A DNA stretch of 64,000 bases from Acanthosoma haemorrhoidale (taxonomy: Eukaryota; Arthropoda; Insecta; Hemiptera; Acanthosomatidae): contig OV884011.1 in assembly GCA_930367205.1 (NCBI GenBank), positions 48,063,754 to 48,127,753 on the forward strand, given 5' to 3'. A model generated the notes under the pieces. It saw nothing but the letters and a program-made list of their open reading frames with translations. It had not been told where the DNA came from and ran no database searches. Below are positions 1 to 11,420 of this stretch, piece by piece. How positions within the stretch are numbered: the stretch's first letter is position 1; each line of letters begins with the position of its first letter. A program made the translations under genes and the position numbers.

Positions 1-252
1 ATTTTCTATTAAGATGGAATGTCCTTCGAAGTAGTCTGTACAGTTGTCCAAAGCGTTTGTTTAGTTTTTGTCTTTTTAGCCTCGTGTGTGGGTTCCTTGT
101 CAGTCTTTTGTCGAGACTGAAGCCTGAATACCTTACTGTCTCAGACACAGGGAGAGGAATTGAATTTAGTCTGAAGACTAGCGGCAGAGGGTTATGTGGG
201 GACATTTTGCTTCATTGACTTTGATTCGCCATTGGTTGCACCTATACTGAAT

Positions 253-546
253 CTAATCAAGGTGTTTTTGAAGGTTTTGGGATGCTATATCAGGGTCTGA
301 ATGGGTTGACAGGACTGCAGTGTCATCTGCAAATGTTGCCAAGAAGGTATTGGTGGTAGAGGGGACATTAGCGGTGTATAGATTATAGCAGATGGGAGCC
401 AGGACGCTGCCCTGTGGAACTCCTGATTTTATGGGATAGTAGTTAGAATATTCTAAACCACAACGGACTTGGAAGAAGGAGTATGAAAGGTAGTACTTTA
501 GGATTAAGAATAGGGTCGATAAATATCCTTTGAGCTTGTAAAGCAA
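253..546 (-). pseudogene. Reverse transcriptase core fragment of jockey-like ORF2
   Basis: A 97-codon open segment. It holds the non-LTR reverse transcriptase blocks: GVPQGSVLAPICYNLYTANV (template/primer grip region), then ATFADDTAVLS with the catalytic aspartates, then SQNLQKHLD. These are typical of the jockey clade. It would copy the element's RNA into target DNA during target-primed reverse transcription. The flanking ORF2 sequence is frameshifted, so no full protein can be made. Confidence 0.88.
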
Positions 547-1268
547 ACCTGAGTGCCAGACCCTGTCAAAAGCTTGAGCTATGTCCAGAAAGGCAGCAGT
601 GCCGTATTGTTTGGTTTCAAGGGCTATTTTGGAGGAAATATGATCAACATCGCGAAGGCCTTGTTGAGCAGTGGAATGTCTTAGGTGGAAACCAAACTGG
701 TGAGTAGGATAAAGGATTCAAATATTTGTGATAGGATAGAGAGTAGGCTAATTGGACGGTAAGATGAGGCGTCATTGGGGTGTTTGGCGAGTAGGATTAT
801 AATGGAGTGTTTCCAGAGGAGAGGAAAGTGCGTCGTTTGGATAATGCAATTATAAATGTAGTTTAGGAAGATTATGGCTTTAGGAGGAAGCTGTTGGAGG
901 ATTCAAGGAGTAAGGAGATCATATCCTGGAGATTTTCGGTAAGGTAATTTTTTCAGAAGATATTTGACTTCAGAGGGGTTAACGGATTTTTGTGGAAGTG
1001 AGAGAAGGATAGGTGAAGTGAGGAAATCTTCAACAGTTGGGGGATGAGTATTGTTTGAGGAGTGAAAGTACGGGAAAAATGCAGTGCAAATTATTTCGCC
1101 CTCTCGCCATCCGAAGCCGCCTAGGACCCGTCATCACGACGGAGTGGGTGTGAAACAGGATGATATTTTAGGATTTCATAGTTAGATTCCAGAAGGAGTT
1201 ATCCCTGGTAGACAGAGAGGAGAGAGGGGAATTAAAAGAATCGGAACGGAAGGATGCCAATTGCCACT

Positions 1269-1710
1269 TTACCAACCTGCAGTACTGATTGTATGAGCGA
1301 CGATCAGCAGGATGTCGGGATCTTTGCTACACTGTTCTCGAGTGTCGTTTGATTGGATTAGGTCTTTGAGGTACTGAGGCAAAGGGTTTTGATTGTGAAT
1401 TTTCAGATGACGGTGGGGTGACGATGCCTCCCAGGCAGACCTATGGATCAGAGTAGTGGAGCAATGTTTCCGTCTGAGACAGCAAAGCACGTCCTCGTGT
1501 ATTTGTGTATCTTGAGCCCCAATGTTGATGCTTTGCGTTAAAGTCCCCCCCCCCCACAAGGAAACGTTGACCGATAAAGTCTAGAAAGGAGATGAATTGG
1601 GAATCAGAAATGGATTGTTTGGGAGGGCAGTACAGTGAAGCTAGAGTAAGGGGAAAAGTGAAGGTGTTGATTGACACATCAGTGGACTGAAGGAAATCGT
1701 GTGCTACCAA
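1269..1710 (-). pseudogene. Endonuclease domain fragment of jockey-like ORF2
   Basis: The first segment (1710-1441) reads LASLYCPPKQSISDSQF, then GGDFNAKHQHWGS, the DFNAKH block of apurinic-like endonucleases that nick the genomic target. The continuation (1559-1269) is in another frame across a homopolymer C run, and includes HNQNPLPQYLKDLIQSN followed by DILLIVAHTISTAGW. A related endonuclease stretch is present at 8409-8697. Confidence 0.8.
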
Positions 1711-2190
1711 AGGAACTGTGTGATGGGAAATGGAGTGAAAGGACGGGAAGGAGTGAGCGAGATGTGTGGTTGAGGATGGGATTGAGTTTGCTGGTTGCTG
1801 GGATGAACGGAATGCTGGGGAAGAAGAACTTGCGGACGAGGAGTGGGCAATGCCTGTGATTGCTTTCGGTTCCGAACGGCATCAGCAAAAGAGACTGAAG
1901 GCCTCAAATTTTGGGTGGGGGGCGCCTCTTGAGCTACCTGTGGCTGGTTTCTTTTCTTCTGGCCGACGACGTCGTTCGCTCCTGGACTTCAGAATTCTGT
2001 AAGCCCCACAGCCTTTATAGTTTGCCGGGTGGCCTTGCTGACAGAGCACGCATACAGCAAGTGATTTTAGGGGTTTCTTGCTCAATTCACTTTTGTGCTG
2101 CCCACTGCACTTTACACACCTGGGAGGGTGGGATAGTATGACTTTGTGTGCCCACATGCCTGGAAATTATGGCATTTGACTATGTCACGT
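1679..2190 (-). pseudogene. Gag-like ORF1 fragment with CCHC knuckles
   Basis: 2157-1882 carries CVKCSGQH and CVLCQQGHPANYKGC, which match the paired zinc knuckles of jockey ORF1 nucleic-acid-binding proteins. Upstream residues around 2190-2157 resemble the RDIVQCH..CQ.YGHTK block of that family. A frame change near 1900 leads into SFADAVRNRKQSQ. The protein would coat element RNA; here it is broken. Confidence 0.75.
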
Positions 2191-2320
2191 TTAGGTAAGG
2201 TTTTTGACCTGTACTCTTGTTTAATACAAGGGGGTAAGCTCGTAGATTTTTTTTCCACTCCAGGTGCTCGCTCCATATGCGCAGGTAAACGTTTTTTATC
2301 ATTTGACTTTTTATTTTATT

Positions 2321-2430
2321 TTAGAGATAACTGAAGATGACAGCTTAGAGCTGTCGGATGCGCGTTTTCAATAAAGAATAAATTATTAGTTGTGGAAAGA
2401 CAATAAACCTGTTTTATAATTTTACTAAAC
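2321..2430 (+). repeat. Solo copy of the terminal repeat found at 54.9-56.2 kb
   Basis: The block ACTGAAGATGACAGCTTAGA at about 2331-2350, plus GTGGAAAGAC and GTTTTATAATTT further on, align in order with the right end of the element at 54932-56233 (56144-56233). It is more diverged than those two ends are from each other. It begins about 30 bp from the apparent 5' limit of the jockey relic. Confidence 0.6.
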
Positions 2431-2934
2431 CATTCCGCTAAACAGTATTCTTTTTATTATGAAATCTGATTCGTTTGATGAGAATGTTATCGGTTCTATG
2501 GTATCCTATATTCCTTTGGTTTTAGTTGTCCTATGGTATGGTATTTGGTATGGTTGTTGATGGTAGGCAAAGGTTAAAGTCAATAAAAACTAAAATATTA
2601 GAATATGCCTATTTGGAATCAGATATGAATGAAAGCCTGATCGTGAATTGAATTGCAACAAGTGATCTTTAGTGGGACTGGGTAACCAAATTGTGAACTT
2701 AACTACCGTTATTGAAAAATGACACTTCAATTCCTGATGGAAAAATATGACTTAATTCCGCAGAACGGTAAAATAAGTGTTTCCGGTTTTGAACAATACA
2801 AACCAAACCCTAAAAATCTAATCAATGGTTTCGGATTGTATAAATTTCGATTACAGTATCATCGATTTTATCCCCCCCCCCCCGTCAGTATGGCTAAGGG
2901 CTAACTAAGTTTGTGCAATGACGCCTGAGACAAT
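2431..2934. other. AT-rich spacer, nothing recognised
   Basis: No coding frame with protein-like content. A run of twelve C (about 2873-2884) is the only notable feature. Confidence 0.5.
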
Positions 2935-3150
2935 GAACTAGGAGAGGGGGGCTAGGAGTGATTGGCCACGTGATTGGTCCAAACAACAGCCCTATACAAT
3001 ATATGTGATATGACTATAATAGACCCTTATTAACGGCGTGTTGTGTGGTAATGAATGGGCAGGACTCGTCGCCTGGAGCAGCCGATAAAGGAATCGCCGA
3101 AAGGTCCCTCGGCCCGAGCTGCCGGTTTAATTAGTCTCTAATCACAGTTC
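2935..3150. promoter_or_regulatory. Candidate regulatory patch
   Basis: Base-balanced island in AT-rich DNA. It has a CACGTG E-box (about 2967), GTGATTGG words and a TTTAATTAGT homeodomain-type site near 3123. Composition and motifs only; function not shown. Confidence 0.25.
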
Positions 3151-4479
3151 CGTTCTTAGATCACAGTTTTTTTTATTTATTTCTTGCTCCTGACAGTTAC
3201 ATTGAGGAGATGAGTCAGAGCTCTGGAGGGTTAGGCAAAGTCGATTTAATCGAATCTTTTTACATCACTTAATCCCTTTTTGCACTGCTGGGCTAGCGGT
3301 AGTAATGGACTTACTCTGAAAAAAAAATCTATACGGAGTCTTACTACTTGTGTTAGCAAAATCTCATGGAAATTTCATTCATGAGTCATTGAGTTTCAGA
3401 AAAATATTCCTTATAGAAAATATACCCCAAAACCCCTTCTTTTTTAAAATGGGTTCCATTGTTTTTTGTTTCCTCAAAACTAGAAACCCTTAAGTAATCC
3501 ATGCCTTTGCCTGTTCTGGTCTTTGAGCGTCCCCTATTCAAGGTAGAGACGTCAAATATTTCTTGGAGGCCCCATTTGATGTAAAGAGCCCATGAAAAAT
3601 ACAGCCATCTCGTAACTAAGTGTCATGCATTTATTAATTATTTGGTTTTTAAAAACAAAAGATTTTTCTATAAATTTAAGTATGGTATCAAATGAAACAT
3701 GTAATTTCCCATATCAACATTAAGTATTTTTTGTTAAAGTTTTTTCAAACTATAATTACAAAAAACATGCCTAGGATTTAAATAGTAACGGTTCCCCTGA
3801 TCTTCAAGGAAAAGAAACTTCGATGTAAGGAAGGCAAACTTGAGGACCTCCTGAAACTTCATAAAGAGAAAATCCGGGAAGAGCTTGAAGAGTTGTTTCC
3901 TGGAATATTTGCTATAAGAATGAAATAGACTTGGGATATCCTCTCTCCTGAAGTATAGTAAAGGAGGTTTTTCTCAACTTGACTTCGATATGTCAACTTA
4001 TAACCCCTTGTCTCCTCCTGAAAAAACTTCACAAGTCCAGGACATCACTCCATCTCTTAATTAACTGTTCTAGGGTCTCTGAGCGCGCGCACACACATAC
4101 ATACACACACACACACACTCTGTTACAAGCTAGACGAAAAACCAAGAGTTATATAGATAAATGAGAACGTTTGTCATCGTAAATATGCCCCCAGGCAGGT
4201 ACAAATAAGTTACATAAATTTGCACTTGGTGGGATCTAGTTCTGTACAGTGGTGTTGTGGAAATGTCGATGTCATTGAGGGCTGTTTTATATTTAATGGA
4301 AAACTTCATGCAATCAACTTTTTTTAGGATTTTGTCCCCCTGTGTTCGTGACAATACAATCTGGTCAAGTCTTTAACGTGAAAATCGAGAAGGGTTCTTT
4401 AATAATCCTTTGTTCTCCGTTAAAGCCTGTAACCTGAAGAACAAACAAAATACCGACAAAAGAAATACGAAATTGAAAG
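3151..4479. other. Non-coding spacer with a (CA)n microsatellite
   Basis: A dinucleotide CA tract lies at about 4089-4119. A short frame at about 3780-3928 (+) encodes a lysine/glutamate-rich helix-like peptide ending at TAG. I do not recognise it and it is probably chance. Nothing else is supported. Confidence 0.5.
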
Positions 4480-4900
4480 CACCCCTAAGGTATCAATCGC
4501 TCCCAGCTGTTAGGTACGGGGTGTTAAAGAGAGTTTAGATTAAATAGCCGCTCATAATCCTTCTTCCTCGAGGACGTGGAGGTAGTTACGGCGATTTCGT
4601 CCGATAAAAAGTTAAAAAAAAAAAAAAGAAGAAGAAGAAGGAAATTCCTGTTGAATACACAAATTACCCTCAGAACACAAAAAGGAGCTCGGGCAGCGAG
4701 GTCGGGAAAAAGAGCCTGTTTACATGAGGAAGGCCCCGTTTAGGCAGGGCGACCGTCGAACCAGCCGTGAAATCGAGACAATTTCTGCTCCGACCGCCGG
4801 GGATTGGATACGCTGTGTCGTCCTCTCCTCGTCTGCCTATATTACCAAGGAGGGTATCGGCGATAAAGCGGAGGATCTAGAAATACTGGAGCACTCGCAC
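4480..4900. promoter_or_regulatory. Candidate regulatory patch
   Basis: Base-balanced island with a CAGCTG E-box (4505), CGATTTCGTCCGATAAAAAG and repeated GGCGAT/CGATAAA words. The 119-codon plus-strand frame starting inside it (4724-5083) changes from GC-rich to AT-rich halfway, resembles no family I know, and is probably chance. Confidence 0.25.
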
Positions 4901-5149
4901 TCATTTTGTGAAGATCAAACTAAGAAATATGGTTCTTGGAAATACAGAACAGAAGTTAATTCGAGTGTGATGAATCGAACGATTACATTTTTTACAGCTG
5001 TGAAAAACCCTATTATAATGAAAATGATTAGAGAAATTATGCAAAATATCCTTCCTATAGTATTTTATTTTTCTTGGTTTTAACCTTGTTCATTTTCAAG
5101 CAGTATCCACTGCCAAAAATCACACTTCAACTTTAATTAAAGTAATATA

Positions 5150-5345
5150 TCTTTGTATCATCTCCATAGCCTATTGGTTAACATTCTAACTGTAGAGACC
5201 TAGATTCCAAGATCCCTCTGAATTTCTTTGGGGATGGATCATGTGCCGGGGTCCACTCAGCCTCGTGCGCATAAATACCTACCTTAAGGATAATAAAGTA
5301 GCAAATCCGGTTAAGAAAATTTCTGCACCACCTATCAAACACTAC
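5150..5345 (+). repeat. Probable tRNA-derived SINE, diverged
   Basis: TAGCCTATTGGTTAACATTC resembles a pol III A box and, about 35 nt later, CCTAGATTCCAAGATCC resembles a B box. A GGATGGATCATGTG...CCACTCAGCCTCGTG body then leads to a CATAAATACC stretch. That order is the usual layout of tRNA-headed insect SINEs. Both boxes are imperfect. No tRNA fold is complete, so it is not a tRNA gene. Confidence 0.5.
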
Positions 5346-7279
5346 ACCAACAACCTTCGGTTAGCAATTACCTGTTCATGAGATATTCCAAAGATTTTTT
5401 TAAGTTATCTTTCATTCTTTGGTGTTCTATTATTTGTCTCAGTAAAAATAAATTGAAATCATCTTTTCCTGGCCAGGAAAATTACATAAAGTAATTTAAT
5501 GAAAGGTGGTTATTTTAGACTATACTGTATTGTGGTCCATTTGTGAGTCCAGGCTTGCTGTGAAGGGACTGATAGGAGACTTCTGTTTGAAGCCTCTGTC
5601 CCCTTGTTTTGGGATGGTTAATGTTGTTCTTTCCTATAATAGCAGCTGAGCATACGCTTTTAGCGATATCTATATTATGATCTAGCTTGTGGTACACCTA
5701 ATGGATTTTGAATCACATCATCGAACTCGTTTAAAAGAATCTCCAGCTACAGCAGGAGCAAGAAGGAGCAGTGCAGAACTGCTTTTTGGTAGCTACGAGC
5801 TCCACTCCAACATTTCGGTTGTAAGCTGAAGGTGAGCCTCATCACCGAGTATTGTGTATGTGTTTTGGCTTTTTAACATCAAACTGAAATGTATTATATT
5901 TATGCCCTCCTTCGAATACAACTGTGTATGCAGCACGAGGAGAAAAATATAAATCAAAAATTATTTATTTTTTGTTCATTGTATACTTATATAAATAAAG
6001 AGGTTTTGAAATTAAAAAAACAAAAAAACAACTCCAACATTTCTTGCAATAGCAGGAAGCAAACTGTATTAGTGATGGAGATGCAGCATCTTTAGTCAAA
6101 ATAATTGGACTTAGACCGGAAGAGCTTTGTTAACATCCCCATTCTTTTGATTTTTTAATGTGACCCCAACCAGCTTTGAATGTTCGAAGGCATAAATGTT
6201 CGCATAAAACATAGCTGTATCTTCTGTAGCTGGCAGTCTCACAAGGTTAAATTTATTTAAGGGAGAGTTTGTGAACATGAGGTACCTAAATTCGCCCGAT
6301 GATTTGTTTGTTTCCATTCCATCACCTTACAATTCAAGGATAAAATATTTTTCAGCCGGAGTTCTTAAAGGGCTTGAGGGGTTTTAAATGTTGTGGCATA
6401 GTCATTTAGCCACTGGAAGAGAGCACAATTTCAATTCCCCAAGCTCAAAAAAGCCCGACGTAGTATCACAACCAGTAAATGCATCAATGAAAAGTGCATG
6501 TTCGGAATTCGGATGGCACTTCAATGATTTGTACGTGTACTGATTTGTACTGCAATACTGCACTGGTGTACTTCAGTAGTAGTGAAAGGATATGATCTCT
6601 TCTATGGTTAAATATGTTACCCCAATGAGCAGAATAAAAACATCAATGCCCTCACTTGCAATTACAACATTGTTAGAAACTGATGCATGGCAAATAGCAG
6701 TGTTGGTGCAAGCCGTCACCGTCTTCATCTGTTTGTTTCACTTGCATGCCTTCTTTTTCCAATTCTCGTGTCAGTATCAAAATTAAATGCAAACATTGTG
6801 TTTGAAAATTGAACGAACTTGTATTTGATCGAAGTGTTGAGGTCCTACTTTATTGAGAAACTGATCAAAGTGATGTCGAAATCAAGTTTGTCTCAAAGTT
6901 GATATATTCAATCAACAATTAAATGTCATTACTTGTTTTGGTTTTCAATTCAGTGGGAATTGTAGGATAATTCCTTATCCGACAAGGACAACCCTTTACC
7001 GAGTTTGGCTTCTCCGAAAAACCTCCCTGTCACATGACACGGTCTGCAGTTGTACCAACTGTAGCTGCAGTTCTTTAGGCTCGGGTGCCAAGAAATATTC
7101 ACGCCATCTCTTCTGTTAATGTTCGGCAAAAAAGTTTTACTAATGTAATATTGGGACTTTTATACTCTTGTATGACAGTCCTGTTCACATATAATTCTTG
7201 TGCACAGGTTTTGAATTGCTTCAAGCTTTTTTTAGTTTTGTATTGACAGGTGGGATTTCAAACAATGGAATAGATTCCG
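5346..7279. other. Non-coding spacer, nothing recognised
   Basis: AT-rich sequence with only short chance frames. Confidence 0.5.
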
Positions 7280-7660
7280 TGGTGTGCACTAGGTACCGGA
7301 CAGCAGCAGGTTCACCGGCCTCCCGCGCTACGTACACAGCAGAGCCAGCAAGGTGGAACCCACCCATTATTGTGCATGACATATCCCCCTCATATAGTTA
7401 TACACCATTACCGTAGTATTCAGATGATATCGATAACTGTACACAGGATGTAGTTGTTGCCTGCCAGTTGTGCGCAGTCCAAAAGGTCATCATCATCAAC
7501 TGCACACCTGGTCACCTCTGACGATGGTGGTCAATCTGCCGTCGAGTCGAGATTATGGTAATATAGTAGCGCGATTATGTCTAAGTAACGAGAGGTAAAT
7601 GTACAGTTGTATCGCGCGATCGAATGAATCTCCTCTCTTCTCGTGAACATGTGGTGGGTC
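7280..7660. promoter_or_regulatory. Candidate regulatory patch
   Basis: Balanced composition with ATCGATAACT (GATA-like), CACACCTGGTCACC (E-box CACCTG) and a ATCGCGCGATCG palindrome near 7611-7622. Unverified. Confidence 0.25.
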
Positions 7661-8165
7661 TTCACTGAGCAATTTGCGTCTGTAACGAGCTTTTAAAAGC
7701 CTTCTGCATGATGGTCATATCATTATATAAGCAATAAGCCTATATACTTTATAGAAAACTAGAAGGCAATAGGAATAATAAGGACTCTTAGATGCATGGG
7801 AACAAAACATTTACAGTACATATCAGATAGTACCACCTAATGCTGAGAAGCTAAATATTACCCAAAGATATTATGTGGGATTTAAGAACTGTTAAGATAA
7901 GTGAAACAAGGTAACTTAAATTAATGGTTAAGTTAACTTTGATTGGAATAAATAATGAAAAACACTGAAATACAAAATGATAATGAAATATGACGCTGGA
8001 AAGTACATAATTAAGGCAGGACTGGCCAATACCGGAACATTTTAGGTTAGTAACAACTAAATGGCTTGAGACAAAATAACAATAAATAGATATTGACAGT
8101 GACTGAAGAAAAGATTAATCTAAAGTGATGAATATACCCAGGGTTGAATTTTGATTGCAGTTTAG
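7661..8165. other. AT-rich spacer, nothing recognised
   Basis: No protein-like frames or repeats recognised. Confidence 0.5.
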
Positions 8166-9020
8166 GTGGACTTAGGGCAATGACACCCGTGCCGGTTTTG
8201 ACCGAAGCGTTTCCCGAAAGGAAAATTCCCCATCCGAAGCCGCCCAGGACCCATCATCACGACGGAGTGGGTGTGAAACAGGATGATACTTTAGGATTTT
8301 TTTAGTTACATTCCACAGAGAGTTATCCCTGGTAGAAAGAGAGGAGAGGTGGGAATTGAAGGAATCGGAACCGTAGGACGCCAATTGCCGCTTTACCAAT
8401 CTGCAGTACTAAATGTATGAGCGGCGATCAGCAGGATGTCGGGATCTTTGCCATACTGTTCTGGAACGGCGTTTGGATTGGATTAGGTCGTTCAGATGCT
8501 GAGGTAAACGATTATGATTGTGGATTTTTGGGTGACGATCCCTCCCAAGCCGACCTCTCGTCAGTGTCAGGAGAGATCGTGGAGCAATGTTTCCGTGTGA
8601 GTGCAGACAGCAAAGCACGTCCGCGTGTATTCGTGGATCTAGACCCTCCAGTGTAGGTGCTTCGCATTAAAGTCCCCACCCACAAGGAAACAATGTAAAT
8701 CATGTCTCCAATCTCCAATCATGTCCTGAGAGTATGTAGCTCTCGCGCTCTTCGTCAGCCTTTACTGGCTCGTATCCGGTGACGTGGCTGGTGGGGGAGC
8801 GTGGGGGACTTCCCAAGACTCCGCTTCCTCTTTCCCTTGCGAGGGAGGCAACAACCGTGTGGACTTGGGGGGCCCCTGGGCTGTTTGTAAATGTTTGTAA
8901 ATATTGTATGAATGTGCGAGCGAATGATGAATTGTAAATATGGTATGAATGAAAACACTTATCTCAATTATTTATTGCCTATTAAGCAAAGGCAGATTGT
9001 AATTTCATCATAATAAAGTT
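8166..9020. mobile_element. Jockey-like copy with an inverted 5' part
   Basis: Two parts of the same family meet in opposite orientation. 8166-8697 reads on the minus strand as the end of the endonuclease domain plus the linker before reverse transcriptase (SHLSSLSTRDNSLWN, KILKYHPVSHPLRRDDGSW), matching 1080-1560 of the first element. About 8705-9020 reads on the plus strand as the family's 3' UTR and 3' end (ATGGTATGAATGA, GGCAGATTGTAATT, final AATAAAG). The reverse transcriptase between them is missing. The arrangement is that of a 5'-inverted (twin-primed) insertion. Confidence 0.75.
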
Positions 9021-9069
9021 GTTAACATGTGAACAAAACGTGACACATTTATATTTGTATTGTGTGAAT

Positions 9070-9185
9070 TAGTTTTTCAAAAAAAAGCTTAAAGTCTCTC
9101 CCAAAATATCTTATATTATTAAAATTTCATCAACAGTCAATGTTTTACCTATTCAAGCATCCTGAGGACTTCAATTCAGACCAAA
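9070..9185 (+). repeat. Dispersed repeat, copy 1 (pair at 60668-60765)
   Basis: Ordered matches to 60668-60765: TTTTTCAAAAAA, TTAAAGTCTC, CAAAATATCTT, CAACAGTCAA and ATTCAAGCATCCTGAGGACT. A shorter related block lies at 59071-59130. The family is unknown. Confidence 0.6.
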
Positions 9186-9419
9186 AAGTATATAAAAGAA
9201 ATAAATTTTAATTCATAGTATATATCGCACAGTTATAAATAAATTAAAATTTTAAAATGCATAAAAAATATTTGGAATAAGAAAGAAAACCAATTTGGTA
9301 TATAATAATTACAAACGTCATTGAAACTGTCATTAGAATCGTTTTCCATCAGGTAAATTCAAATACTTACATACATTTTTATGGCCGATACCTTAACACA
9401 CCCATGAAGATATACTGTC

Positions 9420-9860
9420 TGTCTAATGGCGATAATCCCTTACAAATTTGTAAGCAGAGCCTCAATTTGATTGGCAAATCGACTTGCAAGCGTTACCCTT
9501 AAAGAAAGACCCTATACCCCCCCAACCTGACGAGATCCTGAGTGAGTGAAATCGACCTCTTGCCACCACGACACCGTTAAAAGTCCTGGCTGCGAAGTGT
9601 AATTTAGCGTCTAATTGAGTATTGAAACGATTCCCCACCTTAATTACATCTGTTAATTAAAGTTGGGTAAGTTATCCTTGGAGAGGCTGGGGATCGGGGT
9701 CAGGCGGGGTACGTGTAGGTGTGGAGGGGTGGGCCACTTGTATTATCTATCTGCCTTGTCGTCTGTTTGATGGATCGTTTCCTTCCATATCAGGCACATT
9801 GCTTAATTAAATTAATCCTAAACCGTTAATTGAAAACTGAAAGTTGCTTTAAAGTCCCAT
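9420..9860. promoter_or_regulatory. Candidate regulatory patch
   Basis: Many TAATTA-type words (TTAATTACATC, TTAATTAAAG, GTCTAATTGAG) in otherwise balanced sequence. They are plausible homeodomain sites but unverified. Confidence 0.28.
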
Positions 9861-11039
9861 TATACCTCTCCACATAGCCTAAACAGTTCGGGAAATTTAA
9901 AACATGTCTATTACTAATCAAAGTGACTGAGCTATGAAGAAAATGACCTCAAACGTATGCAAGTACTACTTGGTTGTTACAAAACTTATTGTTAGAAAAC
10001 GAGTTTATTTAAAAAATGATTATAAAATAGTGGCTAAAATGTTATTCCTTAGAATAAACCACCTTTTCCCATCACGGGATTCCTACTGATGATTAAGTAA
10101 TTCATCATCATCGACAACCGAAGGTCAACCTTGATAAAGGCCTTAACACTTTTTTAAGGAGCGGTTCTCCCATCAGTGAAGGGTTTGAACCAAAGAGGTA
10201 TTTCCATGGAGCACCCCTTCACGATCTTCCATCAAACAAATTTATTAAGATATCATCTTTTTTGAAAATTTCTTCTTCGGATACTACCGCTGCAATTATA
10301 CTATAAAACACAAAAGCGTTCAAGACATAACGGATTAAAGGAATTATTCAATGTATATAATGAATAATAAATCATGCAAGCAAAGGAGTCAAATAATGAT
10401 TTAATATGTTTTCCTGTACAAGGATTTTTGCAAAAACGCAATAATATATATCCCTCTTTTATTATTACTTTTCCCGGTGGACTAAGTAACCAATTTGAAA
10501 TTTTTTTCAGGAATTAAATTGCTTGTTTCAGCAATGAGCAGTTTTGTGAAATTTTATTCCATTGTTTATTATTTTTGCAAAAGTTGTTAATATCAATTAC
10601 GGGTTCAATTATACTTCTTGAAATATATACATGTCACCAAAATAAAAGAAATAATATAGGGTCTTAGACATTTCCCTAATTTTGTTGAAGCGTTTCGGAA
10701 ACATAAAATTGCCTTTGCAACACATATAGAAAAAGTGTAAATAATATTAATATAAAAAAAAATATTAAAAACACGCATCAAATACATTATTTATATTTTT
10801 GCCATCAAAACTGTTTTTTTTTTAAACTATCTTTTTGGATCATCGTATCTTGCTTTCCATTGATTAGGGGAGAATTATAAATTAAATATTTAATAGTCCC
10901 CTTACTTTTTGCAAGTTTATTTTTGTCCCACACTTACCGTTACTGCATTTTAACTAAACAGTCATGGGATATTTTGGAGCGGGATATACCTTTCACCAAT
11001 CTTTTTATGACCGCTGTTGTAGTAAATACACATCTAAAG
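9861..11039. other. AT-rich spacer, nothing recognised
   Basis: Only short chance frames. Confidence 0.5.
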
Positions 11040-11420
11040 ACAAACAGGTGGGAACAACCTTTACCTGTACCTGTACCTGTCTGTAGAACCTATCTTTTCT
11101 AGATAGGCAATGAAATATAATTTTCTTAAAAAAAGTTTTTATTAGTGTTGATGATTTATCACTCCGAGTCGTCCAGGTTTCCTATCACTAATATATAGAA
11201 TTTTCAAGGATTCTACACCGATTATATTAAGGGATCTCCCGCGCGAGTGGCGCTGCAAGAGAGGACCAGCAGCATATGCTTCTTTGCACACTCACAGCAT
11301 CTGCCACTCAATGGATGACGACGCACACTACTGCTACACTAACCTCGCCATCCAGATGTCACTACACACTAATTTAGTGGCTCATCAAACGTTAAGGGAG
11401 CGATTGTAGGCCGCATTAAT
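11040..11420. promoter_or_regulatory. Candidate patch with three tandem ACCTGT words
   Basis: ACCTGT occurs three times in tandem at 11063-11080 and CAGGTG at 11045-11050; both contain E-box/zinc-finger (CAGGT) cores. Balanced sequence follows. The words may bind Snail/ZEB-type proteins, but this is only word-level evidence. Confidence 0.25.

Larger units (their letters stand above)
1..2290 (-). mobile_element. Jockey-like non-LTR retrotransposon, degraded, runs off the window start
   Basis: Read on the minus strand in normal element order. A gag-like ORF1 zinc-knuckle region lies at about 2190-1882 (RCVKCSGQH, CVLCQQGHPANYKGC), followed by SFADAVRN near 1880-1850. An apurinic-type endonuclease lies at about 1710-1440 (VGGGDFNAKHQHWGSRYTNT). 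Reverse transcriptase follows at about 546-253 with GVPQGSVLAP and the catalytic FADD. Positions 1-240 match the ORF2 segment of the copy at 33541-33763. Frameshifts and stops separate these blocks, so the element is dead. A run of C interrupts the endonuclease at about 1546-1556. The 3' end lies outside the window. Confidence 0.88.

Noticed and set aside
4724..5083. 119-codon plus-strand frame as a gene
   Set aside because: Composition changes abruptly inside it, there is no recognisable domain, and no splice or promoter context; most likely chance.
8755..8958. Minus-strand 67-codon frame
   Set aside because: Antisense of the plus-strand jockey 3' UTR at 8705-9020.
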